From Acinetobacter lwoffii (GTDB lineage Bacteria > Pseudomonadota > Gammaproteobacteria > Pseudomonadales > Moraxellaceae), in assembly GCF_019343495.1 (NCBI RefSeq), contig NZ_CP072549.1:2790001-2854000 (forward strand): 64,000 nt of DNA. The letters run 5' to 3'. The position numbers and the translations under genes are program-made. The first letter of the stretch is position 1. The number at the start of each line of letters is the position of its first letter. Below, one piece after another: positions 1 to 9,858 of the stretch. The notes beneath the pieces were generated by a model. That model was not told where the DNA came from. It was given only the letters and a program-made list of their open reading frames with translations, and made no database searches.

Positions 1-2
1 TT

Positions 3-263
3 GATGTGATGAAAGTCGGTGGATCTAAACTTTTATGGTTATGTTTGCTGCTTCGTCTGTCGGTTTTGGTCAATCACAGTCGTAGCGATGAGATGCTTCC
101 TGCCATTGAACTCAAGGTTGAAAATGCGCAACAATGGCAACTCAGCGTGTCTGGTGATGCCAAGCAATGGCCATTGCTGGTCGCTGAACTGCATGATGAA
201 CAGCAGCAATTTAAAAATTGGGAGATTGAACTCTCGATTCAATCCGAACAGTTTGTTAATTAA
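3..263 (+). CDS. C-terminal part of an unidentified protein (truncated by window edge)
   Basis: The frame is open to the left edge, so the gene probably starts outside the window; internal GTG (6) and ATG (9) codons are possible but unsupported starts. What is visible is a short hydrophobic stretch (LLWLCLLLRLSVL) followed by about 55 polar residues rich in Gln and Glu. It ends 30 bases before accA on the same strand, so the two may be co-transcribed. I do not recognise the family. It does not read like the C-terminus of DnaE, the usual accA neighbour in enterobacteria. A hydrophobic segment followed by a soluble tail is all that can be stated. Confidence 0.5.
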   Translation, partial: DVMKVGGSKLLWLCLLLRLSVLVNHSRSDEMLPAIELKVENAQQWQLSVSGDAKQWPLLVAELHDEQQQFKNWEIELSIQSEQFVN

Positions 264-293
264 TACCTTTATAGGGATGAAAACGGTTAACCT

Positions 294-1118
294 ATGAAAA
301 ATAAAGCAACTCCATCAAAAGCATGGGCGACAGTGCAGATTGCACGTCATCCAGAACGTCCACAATTCCTGGACTATGTGGGTGAAATATTCACTGAATT
401 TGATGCTTTACATGGTGACCGCCTATATGGTGATGATGGCGCGATGATCGGTGGTCTGGCTCGTTTCGATGGTCAACCGGTGATGATCGTTGGTCAGCAT
501 CGTGGTCGTAGCACCCGTGAAAAATTACAGCATAATTTTGGCATGAGTAACCCGGAAGGTTATCGTAAGGCACAGCGTCTGCTAGACATGGCAGAGCGTT
601 TTAACCTGCCAGTCTTTACTTTTATTGACACTATGGGCGCTTATCCGGGTGTCGGTGCAGAAGAACGTGGTCAGGCTGAAGCAATTGCCACCAGTCTGGC
701 TCAGCTTTCCAATTTGAAAGTACCGGTAATTGCAACTGTACTGGGTGAAGGCGGTTCAGGTGGTGCGCTGGGTATTGGGGTAGCAGACCGTGTGGTGATG
801 CTCTCTCACAGTATTTATTCGGTCATTTCACCGGAAGGCTGTGCCTCAATTCTTTGGAAAACTGCTGAAAAAGCTGAACAGGCCAGTGAAGCCTTGGCTC
901 TGACTGCAGAAAAATTGCAGAAAATGGGTATTGTAGAATATGTGGTGGATGAAGGTGAGGGTGCTCATTTAAACTCGGATCAGGTCATGAACAGCTTGAA
1001 AGCAGTGCTGAAAGAAGCTTTGAATGAACTGCAACCAATGGAAGCGCAAGCACGATGCGAAGCACGTTACCAACGTTTGATGAAGTTTGGCAGCGACAAT
1101 TTAGGTCTGGTTTCTTAA
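294..1118 (+). CDS. accA: Acetyl-CoA carboxylase carboxyltransferase subunit alpha
   Basis: AccA, with AccD, moves the carboxyl group from carboxybiotin to acetyl-CoA to make malonyl-CoA, the first committed step of fatty-acid synthesis in the cytoplasm. The 274-residue protein carries the crotonase-fold signatures of the family: [16 protein letters not shown] at about 112-127 and the oxyanion-type [12 protein letters not shown] at 151-162. It is about 45 residues shorter than the E. coli protein and lacks the N-terminal helical extension; from memory this shorter form is usual in Acinetobacter, so I do not read it as a truncation. Its last 64 bases overlap the start of tilS, which suggests translational coupling. 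Family assignment is secure. Confidence 0.97.
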   Translation: MKNKATPSKAWATVQIARHPERPQFLDYVGEIFTEFDALHGDRLYGDDGAMIGGLARFDGQPVMIVGQHRGRSTREKLQHNFGMSNPEGYRKAQRLLDMAERFNLPVFTFIDTMGAYPGVGAEERGQAEAIATSLAQLSNLKVPVIATVLGEGGSGGALGIGVADRVVMLSHSIYSVISPEGCASILWKTAEKAEQASEALALTAEKLQKMGIVEYVVDEGEGAHLNSDQVMNSLKAVLKEALNELQPMEAQARCEARYQRLMKFGSDNLGLVS

Positions 1119-2431
1119 AACAGCTGCAGGATTTTCCTGCAGAGACAAAATTTCTCATCGGATGCAGTGGCGGCGTAGATTCTATGCTGTTGCTGCATCT
1201 GATGTTTTTTTTATGCCCGGAAAAAGTTCGGGCGATTTATGTCGATCATCAGTTACAAGCACTCAGCGCAGATTGGGGTAAGTTCGTTGCAGATCAATGT
1301 CAGCAATTGAATATTCCCTGCATCATTCAGCCAGTCAATGTCGCCAGTGGCAATTTGGAACAGCAAGCGCGCAATTCACGTTATCAGGCCTATCTGCAAC
1401 ATTTGCAAGCGGATGAAATGTTGGTGTTAGCGCATCATCAGCAGGATCAGGCGGAAACCCTGATGTTGCGTTTATTGTCTGGTGCCGGCGTTGACGGTTT
1501 AGCAGCCATGAAACAGATCGATGTACGTGAAAATCTCACGATTTGGCGGCCATTGCTGGATATTTCCCGTGAGCAGATTTGCCAATGGGCATCAGACCTG
1601 AATGTTCAGAATATTGAAGATCCGACCAATGCTGATACCCATTATGACCGAGCCTGGGCACGCCAGACCCTGTGGCCAGTATTAAGCGAACGCTATCCTA
1701 AAATGCAAGCTGCCTTGGTGCGAACCAGTGAGTTAATGCAGGATGCTCAAGACATTTTACAAGAAGTGCTGCAACAGGATTTAGCATATTGTGGAACTGA
1801 AACGCAGCTCGATCTTGGTAAATTTTTACAGCTTTCAAAATCACGACAACGTCAATTACTCTCTGCCTGGATGAAAGGTAAACAACAGTATCGTCCATCC
1901 TTAGATATGGTGGAGCGTTTGCAACGCGAAGTGATTTATGCCAAGCAAGATGCTCAGGCGGCACTACATTGGCAAAGCTTTTACTATGTGCGCTATCAGC
2001 AGCAGATACATCGTCTGACTGCAGAGACTTATTTAGCCGAGCAGCAGCAGGTTCAAACTAGCCCGAAAACTATAAAATTTGCTTTAAAAGACAGCGTGCA
2101 GGTTTTGTCAGGAAAATTTATCATCGCTCCTGCACAGCTCGGTTTATCTCCTGCATTATTGCAGCAACCTTTGCATTTACAACAGAGGCAGGGTGGCGAA
2201 AAAATTCATTTATATGGCCGTGTCGGTGCCTGGCCGCTGAAAAAAGCCATTCAGGAAGCGCAAATATTTCCCTGGGCTCGGCATACTATTCAAATATTAA
2301 GCACAGATAATGTTATGCTAGGCGTGTTTACCCCTAAAGGATTTTGGTTGGCCCAATCTGCATATTGTGAAGCAGGTGGATGGCTGCCGATGTCGGTTTC
2401 TTCAACTTTAGAACTCAACGATGAGCATTGA
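1055..2431 (+). CDS. tilS: tRNA(Ile)-lysidine synthetase
   Basis: TilS adds lysine to C34 of the CAU-anticodon isoleucine tRNA, switching its charging and decoding from methionine to isoleucine (AUA). It is essential in most bacteria. The N-type ATP pyrophosphatase P-loop SGGVDS is at residues 38-43, and the 458-residue length fits a full protein with the C-terminal tRNA-binding domains. The ATG at 1055 lies inside accA. No other ATG, GTG or TTG occurs in frame before the P-loop, so the 64-base overlap looks genuine. The stop overlaps a TTG just before proC, and the three genes probably form one unit. Confidence 0.95.
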   Translation: MRSTLPTFDEVWQRQFRSGFLKQLQDFPAETKFLIGCSGGVDSMLLLHLMFFLCPEKVRAIYVDHQLQALSADWGKFVADQCQQLNIPCIIQPVNVASGNLEQQARNSRYQAYLQHLQADEMLVLAHHQQDQAETLMLRLLSGAGVDGLAAMKQIDVRENLTIWRPLLDISREQICQWASDLNVQNIEDPTNADTHYDRAWARQTLWPVLSERYPKMQAALVRTSELMQDAQDILQEVLQQDLAYCGTETQLDLGKFLQLSKSRQRQLLSAWMKGKQQYRPSLDMVERLQREVIYAKQDAQAALHWQSFYYVRYQQQIHRLTAETYLAEQQQVQTSPKTIKFALKDSVQVLSGKFIIAPAQLGLSPALLQQPLHLQQRQGGEKIHLYGRVGAWPLKKAIQEAQIFPWARHTIQILSTDNVMLGVFTPKGFWLAQSAYCEAGGWLPMSVSSTLELNDEH

Positions 2432-2433
2432 AC

Positions 2434-3273
2434 ATGAGTGCAGCTTTAAATTGTAATATCTGTTTTATTGGTGGCGGTAATATGGCCCAAGCCTTAATTG
2501 GCGGTCTGATTTCACGTGGTTTGCCAGCAACACGTATTACAGTTTCTGATCCGGTCGAAAAAGTCCGTGCTTTATTGGCGGAAAAAGAAATTAATGTGAC
2601 CGGGGATAATAGCGCTGCAATTCAGGATGCAGATATCGTCGTATTGGCGGTAAAACCTCAGGTTTTGGCTCAAGTGCTGCAACCCTTAAAAGGTCTGGTT
2701 AATAATAAGCTGATTATTTCCATTGTTGCCGGTGCAGAAATTGCCACATTATCAGCATTGTTGGGGACAGAGCGTATTGTCCGGGTCATGCCGAATACAC
2801 CTGCATTGGTACAGACTGGTGCACATGGTTTATATGCCAATGCATTTGTGGAAACCAGTGACCGTGAGCTGGCCAGTCAGGTTCTGGCGTCGACCGGACT
2901 GACCATTTGGGTTGACTCAGAAGCACAAATTGATGCAGTCACTGCAGTCTCGGGTTCTGGTCCGGCTTACTTTTTCTATATGATGGAAAGTATGATTCGT
3001 GCGGGTAAAAATTTAGGTTTGGATGAAAAAGTTGCAACCGCACTGACTTTGCAGACGGCTTTAGGCGCGGCGCAAATGGCGATTACCAGCTCGAATACGC
3101 CGGCTGAGTTACGTAAAAATGTGACTTCTCCAAATGGGACTACACAGGCGGCACTTGAAGTCTTTGATCGCGCCCAGATTTCTCAAAATATTCAGGCGGC
3201 ACTTGCCGCTGCACAAAAACGCAGTCAAGAACTGGCACAAGAGCTCAGTGAAAGCAGCAAATCTTCAGTTTAA
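2434..3273 (+). CDS. proC: Pyrroline-5-carboxylate reductase
   Basis: ProC performs the last step of proline synthesis, the NAD(P)H-dependent reduction of 1-pyrroline-5-carboxylate to proline. The Rossmann dinucleotide-binding motif appears as FIGGGNMA at about residues 11-18, and the C-terminal family signature ELRKNVTSPNGTT is present. I chose the ATG at 2434 over a TTG at 2428 that overlaps the tilS stop, because it puts the glycine motif at the usual distance from the N-terminus. Length is 279 residues, slightly longer than E. coli ProC (269) because of a Ser/Gln-rich tail. It sits directly after tilS and 19 bases before a YggT gene, a proC-yggT order common in proteobacteria. Confidence 0.96.
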   Translation: MSAALNCNICFIGGGNMAQALIGGLISRGLPATRITVSDPVEKVRALLAEKEINVTGDNSAAIQDADIVVLAVKPQVLAQVLQPLKGLVNNKLIISIVAGAEIATLSALLGTERIVRVMPNTPALVQTGAHGLYANAFVETSDRELASQVLASTGLTIWVDSEAQIDAVTAVSGSGPAYFFYMMESMIRAGKNLGLDEKVATALTLQTALGAAQMAITSSNTPAELRKNVTSPNGTTQAALEVFDRAQISQNIQAALAAAQKRSQELAQELSESSKSSV

Positions 3274-3292
3274 TTTTTAGGAACGTTCAAGT

Positions 3293-3862
3293 ATGGGTGC
3301 AAATTCTGCGCTAATTTTTGGCATTATCATTAACGTCGCGATTTTGCTCGTATTCTTCCGATTTTTAATGCAACTGGCAGCGGTCAGTCCCTACAATCCT
3401 GTGGTTCTTTCTACTGTGAAAGCCACTAAAATTGTAGATGTATTCGGGCGTATTTTCCCTACGATGGGCAAAGGGCGGGTTAATACTGCGGCACTGGCAC
3501 TTTTGGTAGTGCTGTATTTGCTGAAAATTTTCGGCATGATGTATCTGTCTGGTGGCATGCCGAATGGTCCTGTGCATTTGCTCATTCTGACTTTTGTCAC
3601 CATGATGCAGGATTTGATCCGTTTCTGTCGTTACTTGATTTTCGCTACCATTATTTTAAGCTGGGTGGTGATGTTTACCCAATCCCGTTCACCTTATATT
3701 GAAGTAGTTCAGGAACTTGCCGAGCCATTGCTGGCACCTTTCCGCCGGATTATGCCGAATATGGGCATGATTGACCTGTCTCCAATCCTGGCAATTCTGG
3801 CCTTGATTGTGATTGAAATGATCATGAACCAGGTGGCAATTGTATTGTTAACGGGTTTTTAA
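3293..3862 (+). CDS. YggT family integral membrane protein
   Basis: A 189-residue membrane protein with two YggT repeats, each a pair of hydrophobic segments (about 5-27 and 60-85, then 100-125 and 155-187). In the first repeat a segment reading RFLMQLAAVSPYNPVV fits the family pattern of an Arg-containing helix followed by a PhiNP turn; the second repeat has RRIMPNMG. YggT proteins are linked to osmotic tolerance and, in other phyla, to cell-envelope or thylakoid organisation, but their biochemical role is unsettled. It follows proC closely and ends just before a strong terminator, so it should be the last gene of the accA-tilS-proC unit. Confidence 0.88.
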   Translation: MGANSALIFGIIINVAILLVFFRFLMQLAAVSPYNPVVLSTVKATKIVDVFGRIFPTMGKGRVNTAALALLVVLYLLKIFGMMYLSGGMPNGPVHLLILTFVTMMQDLIRFCRYLIFATIILSWVVMFTQSRSPYIEVVQELAEPLLAPFRRIMPNMGMIDLSPILAILALIVIEMIMNQVAIVLLTGF

Positions 3863-3875
3863 TCTGAATGAAAAG

Positions 3876-3901
3876 AAAAGGACGCTGAGGCGTCCTTTTT
3901 A
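3876..3901 (+). terminator. Rho-independent terminator after the YggT gene
   Basis: A perfect 10-bp stem (3876-3885 with 3890-3899, arms reading aaaaggacgc and gcgtcctttt) with loop TGAG ends in a T-run. It lies 13 bases after the YggT stop codon and closes the accA-tilS-proC-yggT unit. Confidence 0.85.
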
Positions 3902-3905
3902 TTTG

Positions 3906-3943
3906 CTCCTCCCTTTAGAAAAGGGAGGTTGGGAGGGATTTGT
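3906..3943. repeat. REP-like palindrome, type cctccctttNNNaaagggagg
   Basis: A 9-bp perfect inverted repeat, cctcccttt (3908-3916) with aaagggagg (3920-3928), is followed by a second G-rich stretch reading gggagggattt. A near copy with the same core and the same 3' flank lies at 63281-63317. It is non-coding and sits after a terminator, so it looks like a dispersed extragenic element rather than a transcription signal of its neighbour. Confidence 0.6.
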
Positions 3944-4000
3944 TAAACTTGCCAAACCTTGACAAGTTTTAATCGAAGTGCAAGAAGAAGATGGGATTTT

Positions 4001-4042
4001 AACCTCTCCCTAACCCTCTCCTGAGAGGAGAGGGAACTTGGA
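4001..4042. repeat. REP-like palindrome, type ccctctcc...ggagaggg
   Basis: A C/T-rich run followed by an inverted repeat of ccctctcc and ggagaggg (roughly 4014-4034). Related elements occur at 9859-9890 and 52633-52680. It lies in the spacer between the YggT gene and the 3' end of polA. Confidence 0.55.
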
Positions 4043-4154
4043 TGCTCTTAACCAGTAGTGCTGCTGATTTCCTAAAAATAGAAAAATATGCGTTCAAAAC
4101 TTGATAGTAGAAAAGATTTTAATATCGCTGCCTGTAGATGAGGATTATAAATTA

Positions 4155-4218
4155 AAATCCCCTCCATCCCCTTGCGGAATATATTCCTCACCTCCTATAA
4201 GGAAGATGGGGTTAAAGG
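4155..4218. repeat. Degenerate REP-like element near the polA 3' end
   Basis: Imperfect inverted pairing of aatcccctccatcccc with a later gatggggtt, with a shorter imperfect repeat between. It appears to be a diverged member of the same palindrome group. The whole 3902-4222 spacer holds three such elements and no open frame I would call a gene; position 4222 abuts the polA stop. Confidence 0.4.
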
Positions 4219-4222
4219 CTCA

Positions 4223-6985
4223 TTAATGCGCCTCATCCCAGTTTTTGCCTTTACCCACTTCTACCACCAATGGTACAGAAATCTGCAATACCGATTGCAT
4301 CACTTCTGCCAGTTTAGGTGCGAGTTCATCGGCAATGTCTTCATCCACTTCAAATACCAGTTCATCATGTACTTGCAACAGCATTTTGGCCTGATCTTTC
4401 GGCAAAATCTTGTCGACTTCAATCATCGCCATTTTAATGATATCCGCAGCCGAACCTTGTAGCGGAGCATTAATCGCAGCACGCTCTGCCGCTTTACGCA
4501 CCATCATATTACGGGCATCAATATCTGGGGTATATAAACGGCGACCGAGCAGGGTTTCAACAAAACCCTGTTCTAATGCGACCTGACGGGTACGTTGCAT
4601 ATAGTCATAAATGCCCGGATAACGATGGAAATACTGCTTGATATAATCCTGTGATTCCTGACGGGTAAAGCCCAACTGACGGATCAGACCAAACTCGGAC
4701 ATACCGTAAAGTAGGCCGAAGTTGACGGCCTTGGCCTGACGGCGCTGGTCATTGGTCACTTCTTCCAACGGAATGCCCAAAACTTCCGCAGCAGTACGGC
4801 GGTGTACATCCTGACCATGAATAAAGGCATCCAGCAGGGCTTCATCCTGAGATAAATGTGCCATGAGACGCAATTCAATTTGTGAGTAATCGGCTGCCAG
4901 CAAAACACGACCTTCCGGTGCCACAAACGCCTTGCGAATTTGACGGCCAATTTCGGCACGAATCGGAATATTCTGCAGGTTTGGATCAGTCGATGATAAA
5001 CGGCCAGTTGCAGTCAATGCCTGGTGGTAACTGGTATGCACCCGGTGGGTATCAGGATTAGCCTGTTTGCATAAGCCATCGGTATAAGTGCTTTTCAGCT
5101 TGGACAAACCACGATATTCCAGAATTAGCTGGGCAATCGGATGTTCAATTTTTTCCAGTACACTTTCACTGGTACTGTATTGTCCGGTGGTGGTTTTTTT
5201 ACCGCCTTTTAGCCCCAGCTTTTCAAACAGAACTTCACCGACCTGTTTAGGTGAGCTGACATTAAAGCTTTCACCGGCAATTTCCATAATCTGGTTTTCC
5301 AGATTTTGCATGGTATTGGAAAATTCGCCCCCAAGCTGATCCAGAAAAGCCAGATCCAGTTCGATGCCGTTTTCTTCCATTTGTGTCAGTATGCGTGCGA
5401 CTGGCATTTCAATATTCAGCAGGATGTTGAGCAGTTCTGGATGGACTTTGAGTTTTTCATGCAGCACTTCATACAGACGATAAGTGACATGAGCATCTTC
5501 TGCGGCATAATGTGCTGCAGTTTCAAGTGGAATCTGGTTGAAGGTCTTTTGTTTAGCACCTTTACCGGCCACTTGTTCATAAGTCGTGGTCAGATGACTC
5601 AAATACAGACGGGCCACATCATCCATGCCATGACGGGTCGCGACAGAATTCAGGACATAGGAAGCCAGCATGGTATCGAAATACCAGCCTGCCAGATGAA
5701 TGCCATGATTTTCCAGTACATGTGCATCATATTTCAGATGATGCCCAATTTTCTTTACAGACTCATCTTCCAGAATTGGTTTGATCTGCGCCAGAATTAC
5801 TTCACGATTCAGCTGCTCCGGTGCGCCTTCATAATCATGTGCCAAGGGAACATAATAAGCATTCTGCGCATCGAAGGCGACCGAGAAACCGACAATCTGT
5901 GCAATACGATAATCCAGACTGGTAGTTTCGGTATCAAAGGCAAATCGTTTTTCGGTACTTAAGCGCTCAAACAGTGTGTCCCAGTCCTGCTGGCTTAATA
6001 CTGTGTGGTAGGTCGCTTGACCTAGCTGGTCATCACTGCTGGTTACAGACGCATGGTCTTCCAGAGGTTCTGGTGCTGTAACCGCTTTGGCGTTAATAGA
6101 TTTTGCCGCCTGCTGGTAATTTGAATTATTCGGGTTGTTCGGGTGATCTAAGGACTGCAGCTGGTTACGGAATTCCAGCTCGGTGTACAAATGACGTAAG
6201 GTCTCGACATTCGGCTCACCCAGTTTTAAATCGTCATAACCAAAGTTAAGATCCAGATCGATGACAATACTGGCCAGTTGATGGTCCAGTGCAATGCCAT
6301 CGACATGTTCTTTAATATTTTGACCGACTTTGCCTTTGATCTTGTCGACATTTTCTAAAATGCCGCCAATCGAGCCATATTCAGTGAGCAGTTTTGCTGC
6401 CGTTTTGGCACCTACACCTGGCACGCCCATGATGCCATCTGATGCATCGCCCATCAGGGTCAGATAATCAATAATCTGATTCGGCCAGACGCCAAACTTT
6501 TCAAACACGCCGTCGACATCCAGCGGTTTTTCTTTAAAGCTGTCTTCCAGGGTAACTTTTTCGGTCACCAGTTGCGCCATATCTTTATCGCCCGTAGAGA
6601 TCAGCACCTGATGTCCCATCGCCTCGGCACGTTTGGCCAGTGTTCCGATAATGTCATCGGCTTCGGCACCCGGTAAGGTATGCAGGGGAATGCCCAAGGC
6701 ACGAATCAAGGCATGCAGATAAGGAATCTGTTCGGATAATTCCGTTGGCATGCTGGGACGGTCACCTTTATAAATCGGTGACAGCTCGTGCCGGAAGGTC
6801 GGTTCTGGGGTATCGAAAATCACCGCCATATGGGTCGGTTGGGTCCGGCGCATCAGTTTTTGAATAGCAGAAATCGCACCACGAATTGCATTGGTATGTA
6901 AACCGGTTGACGTGGTTAATGGTGGCAGTGCGTGAAAGGCACGAAATAAAAAGTAAGAGCCATCGACCAAGACAAATGGTGGCAT
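4223..6985 (-). CDS. polA: DNA polymerase I
   Basis: PolA fills gaps and removes RNA primers during lagging-strand synthesis and repair. The 920-residue protein has all three domains. The N-terminal 5'-3' exonuclease is about 1-300 (LVDGSYFLFRAFHAL at the start, GDKDMAQL, and a GVPGVGAKTA helix-hairpin-helix). The 3'-5' proofreading domain begins near 345, where the catalytic DTETTSLDY is intact. The family A polymerase domain fills the rest, with ADYSQIELRLMAHLS (motif A), the O-helix region and LLQVHDELVFEV (motif C). On the minus strand AAGGA precedes the ATG by about 9 bases. It stands alone, divergent from the DUF2339 gene. Confidence 0.97.
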   Translation of the reverse strand: MPPFVLVDGSYFLFRAFHALPPLTTSTGLHTNAIRGAISAIQKLMRRTQPTHMAVIFDTPEPTFRHELSPIYKGDRPSMPTELSEQIPYLHALIRALGIPLHTLPGAEADDIIGTLAKRAEAMGHQVLISTGDKDMAQLVTEKVTLEDSFKEKPLDVDGVFEKFGVWPNQIIDYLTLMGDASDGIMGVPGVGAKTAAKLLTEYGSIGGILENVDKIKGKVGQNIKEHVDGIALDHQLASIVIDLDLNFGYDDLKLGEPNVETLRHLYTELEFRNQLQSLDHPNNPNNSNYQQAAKSINAKAVTAPEPLEDHASVTSSDDQLGQATYHTVLSQQDWDTLFERLSTEKRFAFDTETTSLDYRIAQIVGFSVAFDAQNAYYVPLAHDYEGAPEQLNREVILAQIKPILEDESVKKIGHHLKYDAHVLENHGIHLAGWYFDTMLASYVLNSVATRHGMDDVARLYLSHLTTTYEQVAGKGAKQKTFNQIPLETAAHYAAEDAHVTYRLYEVLHEKLKVHPELLNILLNIEMPVARILTQMEENGIELDLAFLDQLGGEFSNTMQNLENQIMEIAGESFNVSSPKQVGEVLFEKLGLKGGKKTTTGQYSTSESVLEKIEHPIAQLILEYRGLSKLKSTYTDGLCKQANPDTHRVHTSYHQALTATGRLSSTDPNLQNIPIRAEIGRQIRKAFVAPEGRVLLAADYSQIELRLMAHLSQDEALLDAFIHGQDVHRRTAAEVLGIPLEEVTNDQRRQAKAVNFGLLYGMSEFGLIRQLGFTRQESQDYIKQYFHRYPGIYDYMQRTRQVALEQGFVETLLGRRLYTPDIDARNMMVRKAAERAAINAPLQGSAADIIKMAMIEVDKILPKDQAKMLLQVHDELVFEVDEDIADELAPKLAEVMQSVLQISVPLVVEVGKGKNWDEAH

Positions 6986-7146
6986 GTAATCAATTCCTTA
7001 TTCAAAATACAGCGCTATTGTACGTGATTTTTACCGCGCTCGCTGAGGCGAGTCTGAGTTTACAGCTTAGCGAATATCGGCTGAAGATGAAATAAGCAGC
7101 ACAAGCTGTTGTATGATGGAACGATTCAGGAAAGAGAAATATAAGA

Positions 7147-9855
7147 ATGGCTGTAGGACGGAATGAGTTGCGCATGATCTGGCTGATTACCCTGCTGATA
7201 GCCGGGATCAGCGCCTGGTATCTGGGTTATCAGATTGTAACTTATCTGTGTGGTTTGGGGTTTATCTTTAGCGTGATGCAATATGTCACTGCGGTAGAAG
7301 CACCGATGAATCAATTGGCCGGACAGCAGCAGATGTCCTTGGAGCGCAATTCTAAAGTTCCTTTATATATCTCATCAATTACTGCCATTGTCGGCGGGTT
7401 GGCTGAACTGGACTGGTTGATGGGAATCGGGATTACGGCCTGGGTATTCTTTTTGCTCAGGTGGCTGCAACGTCTGGAAGGACGTTTGATACAGTTGCAA
7501 TCACAATCTCATTCTGCCGATCCCTTACAGCGATCACCAGATCGATCCGATTCTGTTCCATTCGTGAAAACTGAGTCTGCCCAAGAGGTAAACGACACTC
7601 CTCATCTGGTAGATCAACTGCAGCGCTGGCTTTTCCAGGGGAATCCAGTCTTAAAAGTCGCGATTAGTATTTTGGTGATTGGGATTATTTTACTGCTGCG
7701 TTTTGCCACTGAGCACTGGCAACTCAGTCTGGCTGCAAAATTGGGCCTGGTTGCACTGGCGAGTGGGTGTATAGCAGGGCTGGGTTATCGCCTGATGCAG
7801 AAAAATCGGAGTTTTGCTCTGGCACTAGAAGGACTGGGTTTGGGCAGTCTGTTCCTGACCTTATTTTTTGCCTATTACAATCTGGTGATTCCCACGTTAC
7901 CGTTGGCAACATTGCTATTTCTCATTATTCTGGCCATCACTCTATATTTAAGCCTGAAACAGGAAAGCATCGAACTGGCTTTGATGGCTTTGCTGATTGC
8001 TTATCTGGCGCCGTTTACCTTACCGACCCGCGATGCTTCTGCCGTTGAGCTGATTAGCTATTATTTGCTGATCAATATCGGGGTGGCAGTGCTGAGCAGT
8101 TTCCGGCCATGGAAGATTCTCAATCAAATTGCCTTTTTAGTGACTGCGGTCGTTGGCGGGATATATAGCCTGATTCATGGTTATACATATGAGCGTTATG
8201 CCATGACTGCGTTGATTCTGGCACATAGTGCGCTGTTTATCTGGCTAGGTTTCCGCTTTAGCCAGTTGCTGGCACGACAGGATCTCTCACGTTTTCAGTT
8301 AAAACCGGTATTGGACTTAGCGCTGATTTTTGCTGCACCGATCACGGCATATATTTTTCTGTATCTGATTCATTTTAATCAGCCCAATCAAAAACTCTGG
8401 CAAGCTGGATTAAGCCTGTTCTTTGCACTGGTCTTTGCCGCTTGCTGGACACTGCTGCGCCGTAAACAAACTATCCTGCTCATTTCGCAGAGCTATCTGA
8501 GCCTGATGCTGATTTTTCTCGCCTTGGTGCCCCCGATCTTATTGACAGAACAATGGAGTGTGATTGGCTGGGCAGTTGAAGGTGTGCTGATTTATTTATG
8601 GGCCTTGGAAAAAAATGTCCGGGTAGCACACTATCTGAGCATGGGCTTATTGCTGATGGCCGGATTCAGCAGCCTGTATTATCTGGTCGAGATTAATCCA
8701 ACACCGCGAATAATTTTCTGGATTTTGAGTCTGTGCTATGTGGCAGTCGTGGTCATCAGTCAGCTTAAAAAGCAGTACCAGCAGCAGATGAATAGTCTGA
8801 GTGTCAGTTTTTTAAGCAGCCTAAGTGTCGCGGCCAGTTTGATGCTATTTGCCTTGCTGGAAGATGAATTTCCGAGTCAGCATGCCTATGTGCTGAGTTT
8901 ATTTATCATCACACTGGGTTATGTAATGTTCAATGAAATGATCCTGCGCAAAAATCAGGAGTGGTCATGGTTACTGCCGAAGTGGAGTGGCATCTCGCCC
9001 TTGCTGGTCATTGCGGCGATTCTAACTCTGGATCGCAGTCAGAATGCGGTGATTGTCTGGAATAGTGATCTGGAACGTGGGGTTTCTGCACTTTCAACGA
9101 TATTATTGGCCATTCTGTGGCTTAGACCGCTGGCTGGCTTGCAGCTTTCCAAGGAATGGATGAGTTTTGGTGTTTTTAGCAGTCTGGCTCTGGCAAGTTT
9201 ATGTCTGATCCCGAACATGCCTTATCTGAGCATGGTGATTTTGCCTTTATTATTCTGCCTGTGGTGCTATCGGCAGGATGTGCAGTCAGGCTGGCAGCAG
9301 CTTTGGCAAACCAAGAGCTGTTTATTGCTGATGGCAACTTGGCTGGTTTGTTCACAGCTGTTTAGCCAGCAAGCTTTTCAATATTACTGGCTGCCGATTC
9401 TTAATCCTTTTGACCTGATCAGTATTGCCATGTTTGCCAGTTTTATCTGGATGCTGTTACAGCAAATCAAGGTGGGACGTGATAAAGGCATGATTGCAGT
9501 TTTAATGGTACTAAGCCTGTTATGGCTTTCCAGTTATATTGTTTTAAGAGCTTTGCATGTGTACCTGCAGACACCGTTTAATGAGCTGGCATTATGGAAC
9601 AATGCAACAGTTCAGCTCAGTCTGACCATACTCTGGGTATTACTGGCTTGGATTACCATGTGGACGGCGACACTCAAAAAACTGAAACCGATGTGGATTT
9701 TAGGCGGCAGTATTCTGGTGATTGTGACCTTGAAGCTCGTACTATTTGACCTGTCACATATTGGCACCCTGACCCGGGTGATTTCCTTCTTGCTGGCGGG
9801 CGGGGTAATGCTGCTGATTGCGTATATTGCACCGATGCCAGAGAAAACTGATTGA
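7147..9855 (+). CDS. DUF2339 large polytopic membrane protein
   Basis: A 902-residue protein that is almost wholly hydrophobic. A first pair of helices lies at about 10-45, followed by a polar linker near 115-155 (Ser, Asp and Gln rich), and then a long array of roughly twenty or more predicted membrane helices to the C-terminus. This layout, and motifs such as LKVAISILVIGIILLLRF, match the DUF2339 family of unknown function. A GAAAGAGAAA stretch precedes the ATG. It is monocistronic, divergent from polA and convergent with mscS. Nothing in the sequence identifies a substrate; a transporter or envelope-polymer role is possible but unsupported. Confidence 0.82.
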   Translation: MAVGRNELRMIWLITLLIAGISAWYLGYQIVTYLCGLGFIFSVMQYVTAVEAPMNQLAGQQQMSLERNSKVPLYISSITAIVGGLAELDWLMGIGITAWVFFLLRWLQRLEGRLIQLQSQSHSADPLQRSPDRSDSVPFVKTESAQEVNDTPHLVDQLQRWLFQGNPVLKVAISILVIGIILLLRFATEHWQLSLAAKLGLVALASGCIAGLGYRLMQKNRSFALALEGLGLGSLFLTLFFAYYNLVIPTLPLATLLFLIILAITLYLSLKQESIELALMALLIAYLAPFTLPTRDASAVELISYYLLINIGVAVLSSFRPWKILNQIAFLVTAVVGGIYSLIHGYTYERYAMTALILAHSALFIWLGFRFSQLLARQDLSRFQLKPVLDLALIFAAPITAYIFLYLIHFNQPNQKLWQAGLSLFFALVFAACWTLLRRKQTILLISQSYLSLMLIFLALVPPILLTEQWSVIGWAVEGVLIYLWALEKNVRVAHYLSMGLLLMAGFSSLYYLVEINPTPRIIFWILSLCYVAVVVISQLKKQYQQQMNSLSVSFLSSLSVAASLMLFALLEDEFPSQHAYVLSLFIITLGYVMFNEMILRKNQEWSWLLPKWSGISPLLVIAAILTLDRSQNAVIVWNSDLERGVSALSTILLAILWLRPLAGLQLSKEWMSFGVFSSLALASLCLIPNMPYLSMVILPLLFCLWCYRQDVQSGWQQLWQTKSCLLLMATWLVCSQLFSQQAFQYYWLPILNPFDLISIAMFASFIWMLLQQIKVGRDKGMIAVLMVLSLLWLSSYIVLRALHVYLQTPFNELALWNNATVQLSLTILWVLLAWITMWTATLKKLKPMWILGGSILVIVTLKLVLFDLSHIGTLTRVISFLLAGGVMLLIAYIAPMPEKTD

Positions 9856-9858
9856 TTG

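Noticed and set aside
5306..5962. 218-residue plus-strand frame inside polA.
   Set aside because: It is antisense to the polA exonuclease/polymerase region, with composition explained by the opposite strand and no known domain.
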